From Apostichopus japonicus (Eukaryota; Echinodermata; Holothuroidea; Aspidochirotida; Stichopodidae), in contig NC_092572.1 of NCBI RefSeq assembly GCF_037975245.1, positions 32,213,989-32,277,988 on the forward strand: a stretch of DNA of 64,000 nucleotides, in the 5' to 3' direction. The notes below the pieces were generated by a model. The model was not told where the DNA came from and did no database searches. It worked only from the letters and a program-made list of their open reading frames with translations. Numbering within the stretch: the stretch's first letter is position 1; every line of letters starts with the position of its first letter. Below are positions 46,472 to 59,246 of this stretch, piece after piece. The translations under genes were made by a program, and so were the position numbers.

Positions 46472-48975
46472 CAGGCGCGTATCCAGGATTATCTAACCCG
46501 GGGGGCGCGAATTACTATCTAAGCGGAGCGCCACCATCGGTTGGCGCGCAGCGTACAAGAAATTTTCTGGTTTTGATACCACCCAGATCACCGGAAATGG
46601 CACTTCTCGGGCTTGAAAATGACCAACCAGATGTACACTTTTTGCCTGAGAACCAAGTATTTCCCAATAGTTTTTTTTTTCCATCCATAACCTTTTTGAA
46701 GTTTGTCACCAGTCACACATCATGTTCAACCTCATCGCATGTCCTGTTGATCATTGCTTTTGTAGGTGATTCTACGTCGCGGCCCACAATATCCGTCAGC
46801 CCCACTTTTCAAGGTTTTAAGCCCATTATTTGTTCAGAATTTGAAAATTCACGTTTCTCGTGATTAAACTCAATTCAAAACATACCCATAATGTTGCACA
46901 AAATTTCGTCTATGGACAACCAATATAGAAAAACCCAAGGGCGGCAGAAGCACTTTTAATCTGGGGGGGGGGGGCACCGACATCAAAGGGCACTTTGCAG
47001 ATATTCGATTGGACTGATGCAGCCTTATATTTAGCACCATTTATAACTCTTATTGTATTTATCTTATTTGCGTATACACATCACTCCATCAACGCCCCCC
47101 CCCCCCCCCTCCTCAAGGAAAATATGCATACTAGCACTGCAATATCCAATGTGCAAATTAGGAAACATGGAACAAGTTTTCTTTTGAGACAAAATTAGGT
47201 GAAATCATGCTAGTTGCTAATGTAGGAATCTTCCGAATTAGAGTTTATTCCTTGTTAATATCTTAACAATGTTTTTCCATTCTAAATAGCTCTGAGTTTG
47301 ACCCACAGATATTCATTAGAAAGTCAGCGGCGTAGCCAGGATTTACAAAGTTGTATGCACGACTATCTGAGCGGAGCGCCACCATCGGTTGGCGCGGAGC
47401 GTGCAAGAATTCTTTTGGTTTTACAAACCCCTCAGATGCCCAGAAACAGGCCTTCCCGAGTGTTCATTCTGGTTCCCTGACCTCTTGCTAACTTGAGACA
47501 CCTAAATTTTTATGTAGAAAAAGGGCACATTTTTAACCTGAGGAAAAGTGAGGGGGGCACCTGCCCCCTGTTCCCCCCGGTTCCGCCGCCCTTTAAAACT
47601 CCTTGAACCCCTAATAGACCGGTCAATATTGCACGAGTAGAGGGACGTGTGATGAAGAATGTCGGTCAGAAATTTTCAAAAATTCAGACACAGTTAATTT
47701 CTTGGTGTACAAATATTAAAACCTCTTATAACGGCTATTATAAAACTTGGTTGAAGGAAAATGAAAATATAGCAGATATTTCCGAAACCGAACAATACAC
47801 ACATAGGCGTAGGAGGCGGGGGGGGGGGGGGGGGCTGCAGCCCCTAATTCGCCATTACTAATGTAAAAGAGAGTTTTAACATAATTGGACCTCGATGATT
47901 TTCTGCATCTACATAAGACATTTCGTTGTTTACATTAGCATCCCGCGGTATACTGAGCAACTTTCACGGACCGTAAGGTACACGATGGCATCTGATGTAA
48001 TAACCGATACTTGTTTATATGATATTGACATTAACATGTTGGAATTTTTGGTTATTTTTTTTCGGGCAAGTCGGACAATTTTGAGGCTGTTCATCCTGGA
48101 ACGCCATTTTCATGCTCACTGATATGATTTGATATCTGCTGTTTGCTTTACAAATTCGAACCGGCGCGTAGCAAGGAATTTGCCAAGGAAAGGGCAAAGC
48201 CTGTAGGCAAATTATCTAAGCGTAGCTCCTCCATTAGTTGGCGCGAAGCGTATACGAAAATTTTGGCCGAAAATGCCTCCCAGATCGCTGGAAATGGCAC
48301 TACCCAGGACCATTATTGGCGCGAAGCGTACAAGCAAATTTTGGCCGAAAATGCCTCCCAGATCGCTGGAAATGACACTTTCCAGGCCTTGTAAGTTGCA
48401 TCTAAGCACTTTCTATTTTGAAATTACTAGCGATATCATAAAAAAAATATGCTGAAGGGGGGGGGGGGCAGTCGCCCCCTTCCCGAAATTTGTCATGTTC
48501 CCCGACGACACGGTCGAGTTCGAGACCAGCCACAGTTGGTTTCATAGCACCGTTCTACAATTGATTAAGGCGTATATACACACACGCGTTATGATAGACC
48601 ATATATAGAATATATAGATCATGAGCCAGAGAAGAAAAATGGAAACGTCAACAATTGAGTTGTCGGTGTAAGGGGTAGGGTGAGGCACACGCCTCTTCCG
48701 AAATCCTTGATCCGTCACTGGCTACCCTGTGTATATAATAGGGATCAGCGCTGTAATAATGTCACTGTTCCTCTTTCTCTTCCCGGTGTCTTGGCGTTTT
48801 GCTTTAACTCCCTCCTTTTCTCCTTTTTCTCTCTTTCTTCCTTTTCTTTTCCCTTCCTTCCTCTCCTCCTCCTCTTTTCCCCCCTCTTTTTTCCTTTTTT
48901 CTTCTCTTTTTTTCTCTCCTCTCTTTCTTACCCGGGGAGCGCGCGCCCCCAACGCCTCCCATGGATACGCACCTG
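46472..48975. mobile_element. Composite DNA transposon with 5-bp TSD, copy 2
   Basis: Ends CAGGCGCGTATCCAGG and GGATACGCACCTG with 5-bp duplication ATTAA (46467-46471 and 48976-48980). Read in reverse, its blocks match 35131-36941. It has about 690 bp more, largely from an extra insertion at about 46937-47592 that copy 1 lacks. The Ser/Phe- or Lys/Glu-rich open frames near 48.7-48.95 kb come from a long pyrimidine tract. Confidence 0.75.
46937..47592. mobile_element. Insertion present only in copy 2 of the composite element
   Basis: AAGGGCGGCAGAAGC at the left and GGTTCCGCCGCCCTT at the right are imperfect inverted ends. Copy 1 is continuous here (GAAAAACCTCCTTGAAC near 36480-36500 on its minus strand), which gives the empty site. 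Short AAAAC-type flanking repeats are consistent with a target duplication, but its length is unclear. It contains another shared-module copy (about 47361-47462). Confidence 0.6.
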
Positions 48976-48980
48976 ATTAA

Positions 48981-50189
48981 AGCCCTACAGTATACATCTC
49001 AATACCTCTATGTATATATATTGTAATACTTGACAGCATCATGGTGTTTTACTTCTCCTGCCACATTGCTTAATCAATGCTCTTGAAATATTTTCCCTTG
49101 GTACTAAATACATGGAATCGTTTACAGAATGTAATGTTTTGTAGCCTCAAAGCATTTCAGCCACAAATTATGAGGCAATTATGTCTTAATTTGGTGCATT
49201 TATCATCTGTGGTTACATCTCATCTGATAGAAGGTTACATCTAGGTGTCAACCACAGTTTTGCTGTAACCACCTGACCTACTGGTTTCAGAAATGCTTGC
49301 AAGCAGTAAAGCAATAAACAAAGGATGTTAGGCACCTGAAGTTTAGAGAGCTCTGTGCAAATGTGACCAGTAATACCATCAGTAGCCAGAAGTGTCTTAC
49401 AGTTTTCTTCTTACCTGGCAGTAAAGCCTTGATTTGACAATGGAGTTACAAAAGTCTAAACATCTTAGATTGAACTGTTGCAAAGATATTGTTTGCTTGA
49501 AGGTACTGTATATTATACAATTGTGAAATCATATCAAGTTTGAAAGGTCTGCTTTCAGTGAGCAGATAGCTAATGCTCTTTTAACGATATTTTGTTTGTT
49601 GGAATTGGCTTTAAAGCACTGTACATAATGAAGGATATACATATTGTTTGTCCTTAAATCATTCTGTAAAGTAGAATAGATCAGTAATTACTTTTGCACA
49701 TTACACTGAGTCTGTGTGCATTGAAATGTCTGTTAACAAATATACCCTAAATAATGTACATCTACAATAACCTTCTTACTTTCTTATTAGATAGAGGTCA
49801 TTGGTCAGTTCACCTAAATATCAATAAGAAACAAATGGGAGAACACACAGTTAACTTTAGATGTGGTTTTGTAGATTTTCTTTCCTTCCTTACAATATAT
49901 GTGATGTACAGTATATCCCATTAAGCCAATCAGAGGTCAATACCTATAGTAGCTGCTTTGACTTCATTTAGTGTGAGGATCTTCTGTGCGAGTAACCAGA
50001 ATCTTACTCTCTTATGTGGAGCTCAAGAGAAGTTCCAGTCTCAGACGAGCTGTTGGTTACATCTCAAACATCACGTTTCAGAAATCTTCTGACCAAGGCT
50101 AGTCTAAAATGAAAGTAATTGATGTGATTACAGTAGTTGGCAAAGATTTACTAAATCAATGGATTGATTGTTGTTTCTCTCTTCCATAG
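48981..50189. other. Intronic sequence before the first DED exon
   Basis: No coding or repeat signal was recognised. It ends in a pyrimidine-rich acceptor (TTTCTCTCTTCCATAG) just before 50190. Confidence 0.5.
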
Positions 50190-50460
50190 GCATCCATCTT
50201 CACCTTCAGCAATCTCAAAGAAGAACTGTCTTCAAAGCTTACCCAAGCTGACTGTGGGAAGTTAGGCAGCTACTTTTCACTACCACCCGATCAAGTGAAG
50301 AACATTATTACAAGTCCCTTGTACTCCAAGAACTTTCTGCTTGCCCTGGAAGAGAGAGGATTCATACATCCTTCAAATGTGAATCGATTAACTGATGCAC
50401 TAACTGAGCTGAAGATCAACCATACTCACTTAGTAACAGAGACGTACATGAAGCTGAGAG
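50190..50460 (+). CDS. Death-effector-domain-like exon 1
   Basis: A 271-bp exon between TTCCATAG and the donor GGTAGG, entering in phase 0 (matching the propeller exon) and leaving in phase 1. The 90 residues are a helical death-fold sequence. The segment from about residue 47, FLLALEERGFIHPSNVNRL, followed by a hydrophobic helix, matches the helix 4-6 pattern of DEDs (LL-x-A-L-E-x-x-G-x-[I/L]-x-P-x-[N/D]-x-x-x-L). DEDs mediate self-association in caspase-8/FADD-type cell-death and immune signalling. The frame runs past the donor for about 50 codons of non-conserved, Pro-rich sequence, which I take to be intron. Confidence 0.72.
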
Positions 50461-50834
50461 GTAGGCCCCTAATCACTAGCTCTCTTGTAATTATGTATTT
50501 TGATTCACCTTTGGTAGTTCCAAAATGCACTTACTTAAAAAGCCATACCCCTGCCCCTAACTTGCCCTATCCCCCTCCCCCTTCCCCACCCCCCAGATGG
50601 ATCCCACTTTAAGTATTGAAACATAACACAGGTGGTGATTTATTCTAGATGCTGGCAACCAAAATGTGCACACCAAAACATAGTACATATGTACATATGT
50701 ACATTTGTACAAGTGAGCAAAAGTCACCCTGTGCCATGATGTAGATTATGCATTTATCAGTGTGCCTGTACGTATCTGTGGATATTTAACAAAAACTGGA
50801 AACTTAATTTAATGTTTTACCTTAAACATTTCAG
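50461..50834 (+). other. Short intron between the DED exons
   Basis: A 374-bp phase-1 intron starting GTAGGC and ending TTTCAG. It contains a C-rich stretch near 50555-50595 and a GTACATATGTACAT palindrome at about 50685. Confidence 0.65.
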
Positions 50835-51134
50835 ATCAAGAGACTGAATACGATAGATTCCTCGCCGGCCTCTCTGCTCATTTGACATTTTCCATAACAG
50901 TGAAACTGTGTGATAACTTTGAAGTTACTGATAAGAACAAGAAGACAGTTATCTCCAGTCAGAATCCAGGACTCTCCTTCCTCCTGACAATTGATAAGAT
51001 GGGTATCATTAATCCTTCTGATGTCAGCAAATTAGAGACTCCTTTAGAGGAATATCGTCTTCTCCAGGGAGTAGCTAAGATACACGAATACCAGTCCTTG
51101 GTACTTTATGACGAAATCAAGCCACAAGATGAAG
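50835..51134 (+). CDS. Death-effector-domain-like exon 2
   Basis: A 300-bp exon, phase 1 at both ends, between ACATTTCAG and the donor GGTATTG. The translation repeats the DED pattern: FLLTIDKMGIINPSDVSKLE aligns with FLLALEERGFIHPSNVNRLT of exon 1. The shared pattern and symmetric phase suggest tandem exon duplication, giving a tandem-DED protein as in caspase-8/FLIP architecture. A catalytic or NACHT domain, if any, would lie further 3'; none is visible in the rest of the window. Confidence 0.72.
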
Positions 51135-51259
51135 GTATTGTAAATTCATGTGTATGTTACAAACTTTATACTCCACTGGTACAATTTTCATGCCAGTTAT
51201 AAGGAACATTCCTGACTTAAGACTTCATAGCTCAAAACAGTTAAACACACAAAATGCAC

Positions 51260-51262
<3 letters not shown>

Positions 51263-51355
<93 letters not shown>
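51263..51355. repeat. (AT)46 microsatellite
   Basis: About 93 bp of uninterrupted AT dinucleotides, immediately before the satellite array. Likely length-variable. Confidence 0.95.
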
Positions 51356-51356
<1 letters not shown>

Positions 51357-51369
51357 CTCTAAATTAGAC

Positions 51370-54300
51370 CGTTGGGCGACATAGGATAAAAAGAGTACTT
51401 AGGGCAACATTGGCAATTTAATGTTATTGTTTCACACTGGACCATTGTAAAGACTCCAGTTTAAGTGCTTTCAAAAATAATCCTTTTGCAAAATACAAAT
51501 ACCAAGGATTTTAATTAAATAATCAATTAATTGTGCACAAACACACTTAGGGCGACATATAGATGTCGCCCTAAGTGCATCTCACTGAATTTAACTGTGA
51601 AACAGCACTTTGGGCGACATCGCATCAAATAACACTTAGGGCAACATTGGCAATTTAATGTAATTTCATCACATTGGAGTCCAGTATGGGTTCTATTTAT
51701 AGTAATCCCTTTGAAATATATATTTAGCAAGGAATTAAATTAATTAAGGAATTAATTACACATATACATGTAATACAATACTATTTTGTCACACTGGACC
51801 ACTGTATAGGACCCCAGTGTGGGTACTATTCATAGAAATCCCTTTGCAAGACAATAAACCAAGTAGTTTAACTAATTAATTAATTAATAACACATATTCA
51901 TGTTGGCGTATGTGAATTTAGCTCTTTTCACAACACTTAGGGCAACATATCATAAAAACAGCACTTAGGGCGACAGTGGCAATTTAATGTTATTCCATCA
52001 CACTGGACCACTGTTAGGACTCCAGTATGGGTACTATTGATAGTAACCCCTTTGTAAAATTACTATAGAAAATAATCTAGTTAACTAAGTAATTAATTAC
52101 ACATATACAAGTTGTCCTATGTGAATTTATCTCTTTTCACAACACTTAGGGCGACATAGAATAAAAACAGCACTTAGGGCAACATTGGCAATTTAATGTT
52201 ATTCCATCACACTGGACCACTGTTAGGACTCCAGTATGGGTACTATTGATAGTAACCCCTTTGTAAAATAAATATAGAAAATAATCTAATTAACTAAGTA
52301 ATTAATTACACATATACAAGTTGTCCTATGTGAATTTATCTCTTTTCACAACACTTAGGGCGACAGAATAAAAACAGCACTTAGGGCAACATTGGCAATT
52401 TAATGTTATTCCATCACACTGGACCACTGTTAGGACTCCAGTATGGGTAATATTGATAGTAATCCCTTTGTAAAATAAATATAGAAAATAATCTAATTAA
52501 CTAAGTAATTAATTACACATATACATGTAATACAATACTATTTTGTCACACTGGACCACTGTATAGGACTCCAGTGTGGGTTCTATTTATAGAAATCCCA
52601 TTGCAAGACAATAAACCAAGTAGTTTAACTAATTAATTAATTAATAACACATATTCATGTTGGCATATGTGAATTTAGCTCTTTTCACAACACTTAGGGC
52701 AACATATTATAAAAACAGCACTTAGGGCGACAGTGGCAATTTAATGTATATTTCATCAAACTGGACCACTGTTAGGACTCCAGTATGGGTATTATTTATA
52801 TGTATCCCTTTGCGCAATACATATAGCAAATAATTTAACTAATTAATTATTTAATTGCACATATACAAGTTGTCCTATGTAAATTTATCTCTTTTCACAA
52901 CACTTAGGGCGACATAGAATAAAAACAGCACTAAGGGCGACATTGGCAGTTTAATGTTATTCCATCACACTGGACCACTGTTAGGACTCCAGTATGGGTA
53001 CTATTGATAGTAACCCCTTTGTAAAATTACTATAGAAAATAATCTAATTAACTAAGTAATTAATTACACATATACAAGTTGTCCTATGTGAATTTATCTC
53101 TTTTCACAACACTTAGGGCGACATAGAATAAAAACAGCACTTTGGGCAACATTGGCAATTTAATGTTATTCCATCACACTGGACCACTATTAGGACTCCA
53201 GTATGGGTACTATTGATAGTAACCCCTTTGTAAAATAAATATAGAAAATAATCTAATTAACTAAGTAATTAATTACACATATACAAGTTGTTCTATGTGA
53301 ATTTATCTCTTTTCACAACACTTAGGGCGACATAGAATAAAAACAGCACTTAGGGCAACATTGGCAATTTAATGTTATTCCATCACACTGGACCACTGTT
53401 AGGACTCCAGTATGGGTACTATTGATAGTAATCCCTTTGTAAAATAAATATAGAAAATAATTTAATTAACTAAGTAATTAATTACACATATACATGTAAT
53501 ACAATACTATTTTGTCACACTGGACCACTGTATAGGACTCCAGTGTGGGTTCTATTTATAGAAATCCCTTTGCAAGACAATAAACCAAGTAGTTTAACTA
53601 ATTAATAGATTAATAACACATATTCATGTTGGCATATGTGAATTTAGCTCTTTTCACAACACTTAGGGCAACATATCATAAAAACAGCACTTAGGGCGAC
53701 AGTGGCAATTTAATGTATATTTCATCAAATTGGACCACTGTTAGGACTCCAGTATGGGTATTATTTATATGTATCCCTTTGTGTAATACATATAGCAAAT
53801 AATTTAACTAATTAATTATTTAATTGCACATATACAAGTTGTCCTATGTAAATTTATCTCTTTTCAGAACACTTAGGGAGACATAGAATAAAAACAGCAC
53901 TAAGGGCGACATTGGCAATTTAATGTTATTCCATCACACTGGACCACTGTTAGGACTCCAGTATGGGTACTATTGATAGTAACCCCTTTGTAAAATTACT
54001 ATAGAAAATAATCTAGTTAACTAAGTAATTAATTACACATATACAAGTTGTCCTATGTGAATTTATCTCTTTTCACAACACTTAGGGAGACATAGAATAA
54101 AAACAGCACTTAGGGCAACATTGGCAATTTAATGTTATTCCATCACACTGGACCACTGTTAGGACTCCAGTATGGGTACTATTGATAGTAACCCCTTTGT
54201 AAAATAAATATAGAAAATAATCTAATTAACTAAGTAATTAATTACACATATACAAGTTGTCCTATGTGAATTTATCTCTTTTCACAACACTTAGGGCGAC

Positions 54301-57300
54301 ATAGAATAAAAACAGCACTTAGGGCAACATTGGCAATTTAATGTTATTCCATCACACTGGACCACTGTTAGGACTCCAGTATGGGTACTATTGATAGTAA
54401 TCCCTTTGTTAAATAAATATAGAAAATAATCTAATTAACTAAGTAATTAATTACACATATACAAGTTGTCCTATGTGAATTTATCTCTTTTCACAACACT
54501 TAGGGCGACATAGAATAAAAACAGCACTTAGGGCAACATTGGCAATTTAATGTTATTCCATCACACTGGACCACTGTTAGGACTCCAGTATGGGTACTAT
54601 TGATAGTAATCCCTTTGTAAAATAAATATAGAAAATAATTTAATTAACTAAGTAATTAATTACACATAAACATTTAATACAATACTATTTTGTCACACTG
54701 GACCACTGTATAGGACTCCAGTGTAGGTACTATTCATAGAAATCCCTTTGCAAGACAATTAACCAAGTAGTTTAACTAATTAATTAATTAATAACACATA
54801 TTCATGTTGGCATATGTGAATTTAGCTCTTTTCACAACACTTAGGGCAACATATCATAAAAACAGCACTTAGGGTGACAGTGGCAATTTAATGTATTTTT
54901 CATCAAACTGGACCACTGTTAGGACTCCAGTATGGGTATTATTTATATGTATCCCTTTGCGCAATACATATAGCAAATAATTTAACTAATTAATTATTTA
55001 ATTGCACATATACAAGTTGTCCTATGTAAATTTATCTCTTTTCACAACACTTAGGGCGACATAGAATAAAAACAGCACTAAGGGCGACATTGGCAATTTA
55101 ATGTTATTCCATCACACTGGACCACTGTTAGGACTCCAGTATGGGTACTATTGATAGTAACCCCTTTGTAAAATTACTATAGAAAATAATCTAGTTAACT
55201 AAGTAATTAATTACACATATACAAGTTGTCCTATGTGAATTTATCTCTTTTCACAACACTTAGGGCGACATAGAATAAAAACAGCACTTAGGGCAACATT
55301 GGCAATTTAATGTTATTCCATCACATTGGACCACTGTTAGGAATCCAGTATGGGTACTATTGATAGTAACCCCTTTGTAAAATAAATATAGAAAATAATT
55401 TAATTAACTAAGTAATTAATTACACATATACAAGTTGTCCTATGTGAATTTATCTCTTTTCACAACACTTAGGGCGACATAGAATAAAAACAGCACTTAG
55501 GGCAACATTGGCAATTTAATGTTATTCCATCACACTGGACCACTGTATAGGACTCCAGTGTAGGTACTATTCATAGAAATCCCTTTGCAAGACAATTAAC
55601 CAAGTAGTTTAACTAATTAATTAATTAATAACACATATTCATGTTGGCATATGTGAATTTATCTCTTTTCACAACACTTAGGGCGACACAGAATAAAAAC
55701 AGCACTTAGGGCAACATTGGCAATTTAATGTTATTCCATCACACTGGACCACTGTTAGGACTCCAGTATGGGTACTATTGATAGTAATCCCTTTGTAAAA
55801 TAAATATAGAAAATAATTTAATTAACTAAGTAATTAATTACACATATACATGTAATACAATACTATTTTGTCACACTGGACCACTGTATAGGACTCCAGT
55901 GTAGGTACTATTCATAGAAATCCCTTTGCAAGACAATTAACCAAGTAGTTTAACTAATTAATTAATTAATAACACATATTCATGTTGGCATATGTGAATT
56001 TAGCTCTTTTCACAACACTTAGGGCAACATATCATAAAAACAGCACTTAGGGCGACAGTGGCAATTTAATGTATATTTCATCAAATTGGACCACTGTTAG
56101 GACTCCAGTATGGGTATTATTTATATGTATCCCTTTGCGCAATACATATAGCAAATAATTTAACTAATTAATTATTTAATTGCACATATACAAGTTGTCC
56201 TATGTAAATTTATCTCTTTTCACAACACTTAGGGCGACATAGAATAAAAACAGCACTAAGGGCGACATTGGCAATTTAATGTTATTCCATCACACTGGAC
56301 CACTGTTAGGACTCCAGTATGGGTACTATTGATAGTAACCCCTTTGTAAAATTACTATAGAAAATAATCTAGTTAACTAAGTAATTAATTACACATATAC
56401 AAGTTGTCCTATGTGAATTTATCTCTTTTCACAACACTTAGGGCGACATAGAATAAAAACAGCACTTAGGGCAACATTGGCAATTTAATGTTATTCCATC
56501 ACACTGGACCACTGTTAGGACTCCAGTATGGGTACTATTGATAGTAACCCCTTTGTAAAATAAATATAGAAAATAATCTAATTAACTAAGTAATTAATTA
56601 CACATATACAAGTTGTCCTATGTGAATTTATCTCTTTTCACAACACTTAGGGCGACATAGAATAAAAACAGCACTTAGGGCAACATTGGCAATTTAATGT
56701 TATTCCATCACACTGGACCACTGTATAGGACTCCAGTGTAGGTACTATTCATAGAAATCCCTTTGCAAGACAATTAACCAAGTAGTTTAACTAATTAATT
56801 AATTAATAACACATATTCATGTTGGCATATGTGAATTTAGCTCTTTTCACAACACTTAGGGCAACATATCAAAAAACAGCACTTAGGGCGACAGTGGCAA
56901 TTTAATGTATATTTCATCAAATTGGACCACTGTTAGGACTCCAGTATGGGTATTATTTATATGTATCCCTTTGCGCAATACATATAGCAAATAATTTAAC
57001 TAATAAATTATTTAATTGCACATATACAAGTTGTCCTATGTAAATTTATCTCTTTTCACAACACTTAGGGCGACATAGAATAAAAACAGCACTAAGGGCG
57101 ACATTGGCAATTTAATGTTATTCCATCACACTGGACCACTGTTAGGACTCCAGTATGGGTACTATTGATAGTAACCCCTTTGTAAAATTACTATAGAAAA
57201 TAATCTAGTTAACTAAGTAATTAATTACACATATACAAGTTGTCCTATGTGAATTTATCTCTTTTCACAACACTTAGGGCGACATAGAATAAAAACAGCA

Positions 57301-59246
57301 CTTAGGGCAACATTGGCAATTTAATGTTATTCCATCACACTGGACCACTGTTAGGACTCCAGTATGGGTACTATTGATAGTAACCCCTTTGTAAAATAAA
57401 TATAGAAAATAATCTAATTAACTAAGTAATTAATTACACATATACAAGTTGTCCTATGTGAATTTATCTCTTTTCACAACACTTAGGGCGACATAGAATA
57501 AAAACAGCACTTAGGGCAACATTGGCAATTTAATGTTATTCCATCACACTGGACCACTGTATAGGACTCCAGTGTAGGTACTATTCATAGAAATCCCTTT
57601 GCAAGACAATTAACCAAGTAGTTTAACTAATTAATTAATTAATAACACATATTCATGTTGGCATATGTGAATTTAGCTCTTTTCACAACACTTAGGGCAA
57701 CATATCAAAAAACAGCACTTAGGGCGACAGTGGCAATTTAATGTATATTTCATCAAATTGGACCACTGTTAGGACTCCAGTATGGGTATTATTTATATGT
57801 ATCCCTTTGCGCAATACATATAGCAAATAATTTAACTAATAAATTATTTAATTGCACATATACAAGTTGTCCTATGTAAATTTATCTCTTTTCACAACAC
57901 TTAGGGCGACATAGAATAAAAACAGCACTAAGGGCGACATTGGCAATTTAATGTTATTCCATCACACTGGACCACTGTTAGGACTCCAGTATGGGTACTA
58001 TTGATAGTAACCCCTTTGTAAAATTACTATAGAAAATAATCTAGTTAACTAAGTAATTAATTACACATATACAAGTTGTCCTATGTGAATTTATCTCTTT
58101 TCACAACACTTAGGGCGACATAGAATAAAAACAGCACTTAGGGCAACATTGGCAATTTAATGTTATTCCATCACACTGGACCACTGTTAGGACTCCAGTA
58201 TGGGTACTATTGATAGTAACCCCTTTGTAAAATAAATATAGAAAATAATCTAATTAACTAAGTAATTAATTACACATATACAAGTTGTCCTATGTGAATT
58301 TATCTCTTTTCACAACACTTAGGGCGACATAGAATAAAAACAACACTTAGGGCAACATTGGCAATTTAATGTTATTCCATCACACTGGACCACTGTTAGG
58401 ACTCCAGTATGGGTACTATTGATAGTAATCCCTTTGTAAAATAAATATAGAAAATAATCTAATTAACTAAGTAATTAATTACACATATACAAGTTGTCCT
58501 ATGTGAATATATCTCTTTTCACAACACTTAGGGCGACATAGAATAAAAACAGCACTTAGGGCAACATTGGCAATTTAATGTTATTCCATCACACTGGACC
58601 ACTGTTAGGACTCCAGTATGGGTACTATTGATAGTAATCCCTTTGTAAAATAAATATAGCAAATAATTTAATTAACTAAGTAATTAATTACACATATACA
58701 TGTAATACAATACTATTTTGTCACACTGGACCACTGTATAGGACTCCAGTGTGGGTTCTATTTATAGAAATCCCTTTGCAAGACAATAAACCAAGTAGTT
58801 TAACTAATTAATTAATTAATAACACATATTCATGTTGGCATATGTGAATTTAGCTCTTTTCACAACACTTAGGGCAACATATCATAAAAACAGCACTTAG
58901 GGCGACAGTGGCAATTTAATGTATATTTCATCAAACTGGACCACTGTTAGGACTCCAGTATGGGTATTATTTATATGTATCCCTTTGCGCAATACATATA
59001 GCAAATAATTTAACTAATTAATCATTTAATTGCACATATACAAGTTGTCCTATGTAAATTTATCTCTTTTCACAACACTTAGGGCGACATAGAATAAAAA
59101 CAGCACTAAGGGCGACATTGGCAGTTTAATGTTATTCCATCACACTGGACCACTGTTAGGACTCCAGTATGGGTACTATTGATAGTAACCCCTTTGTAAA
59201 ATAAATATAGAAAATAATATAATTAACTAAGTAATTAATTACACAT
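51370..59246. repeat. Satellite array, 209-bp monomer with higher-order structure
   Basis: About 7.9 kb of tandem monomers, period 209 bp (for example CACTTAGGG at 53110 to 53319, 54079 to 54288 to 54497). Most monomers carry two CACTTAGGGC[G/A]ACA boxes about 30 bp apart, followed by GGCAATTTAATGT, GGACCACTGT and AATTAATTACACATATAC. A variant block containing TTCATGTTGGC recurs at 51898, 52654, 53623, 54801, 55638, 55979, 56816, 57652 and 58829. Most gaps are the same block plus a varying number of 209-bp monomers. The left edge is degraded and the right edge is abrupt. All open frames are incidental. Confidence 0.95.
51544..51577. repeat. Perfect palindrome of the satellite box
   Basis: CACTTAGGGCGACAT, a 4-base ATAG spacer, then its exact inverse. 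This is the only place I see the satellite box in inverted orientation, and it lies at the degraded left edge of the array. Confidence 0.85.

Noticed and set aside
50461-50612. Extension of the DED exon 1 frame into Pro-rich sequence
   Set aside because: A GGTAGG donor at 50461 and the matching phase of exon 2 make it intronic.
51148-51384. Open frame with a long Ile/Tyr repeat
   Set aside because: Translation of the (AT)46 microsatellite.
51370-59246. Regularly spaced repeats resembling a CRISPR array
   Set aside because: The 209-bp monomers are tandem with no unique spacers, and the DNA is eukaryotic; this is a satellite.
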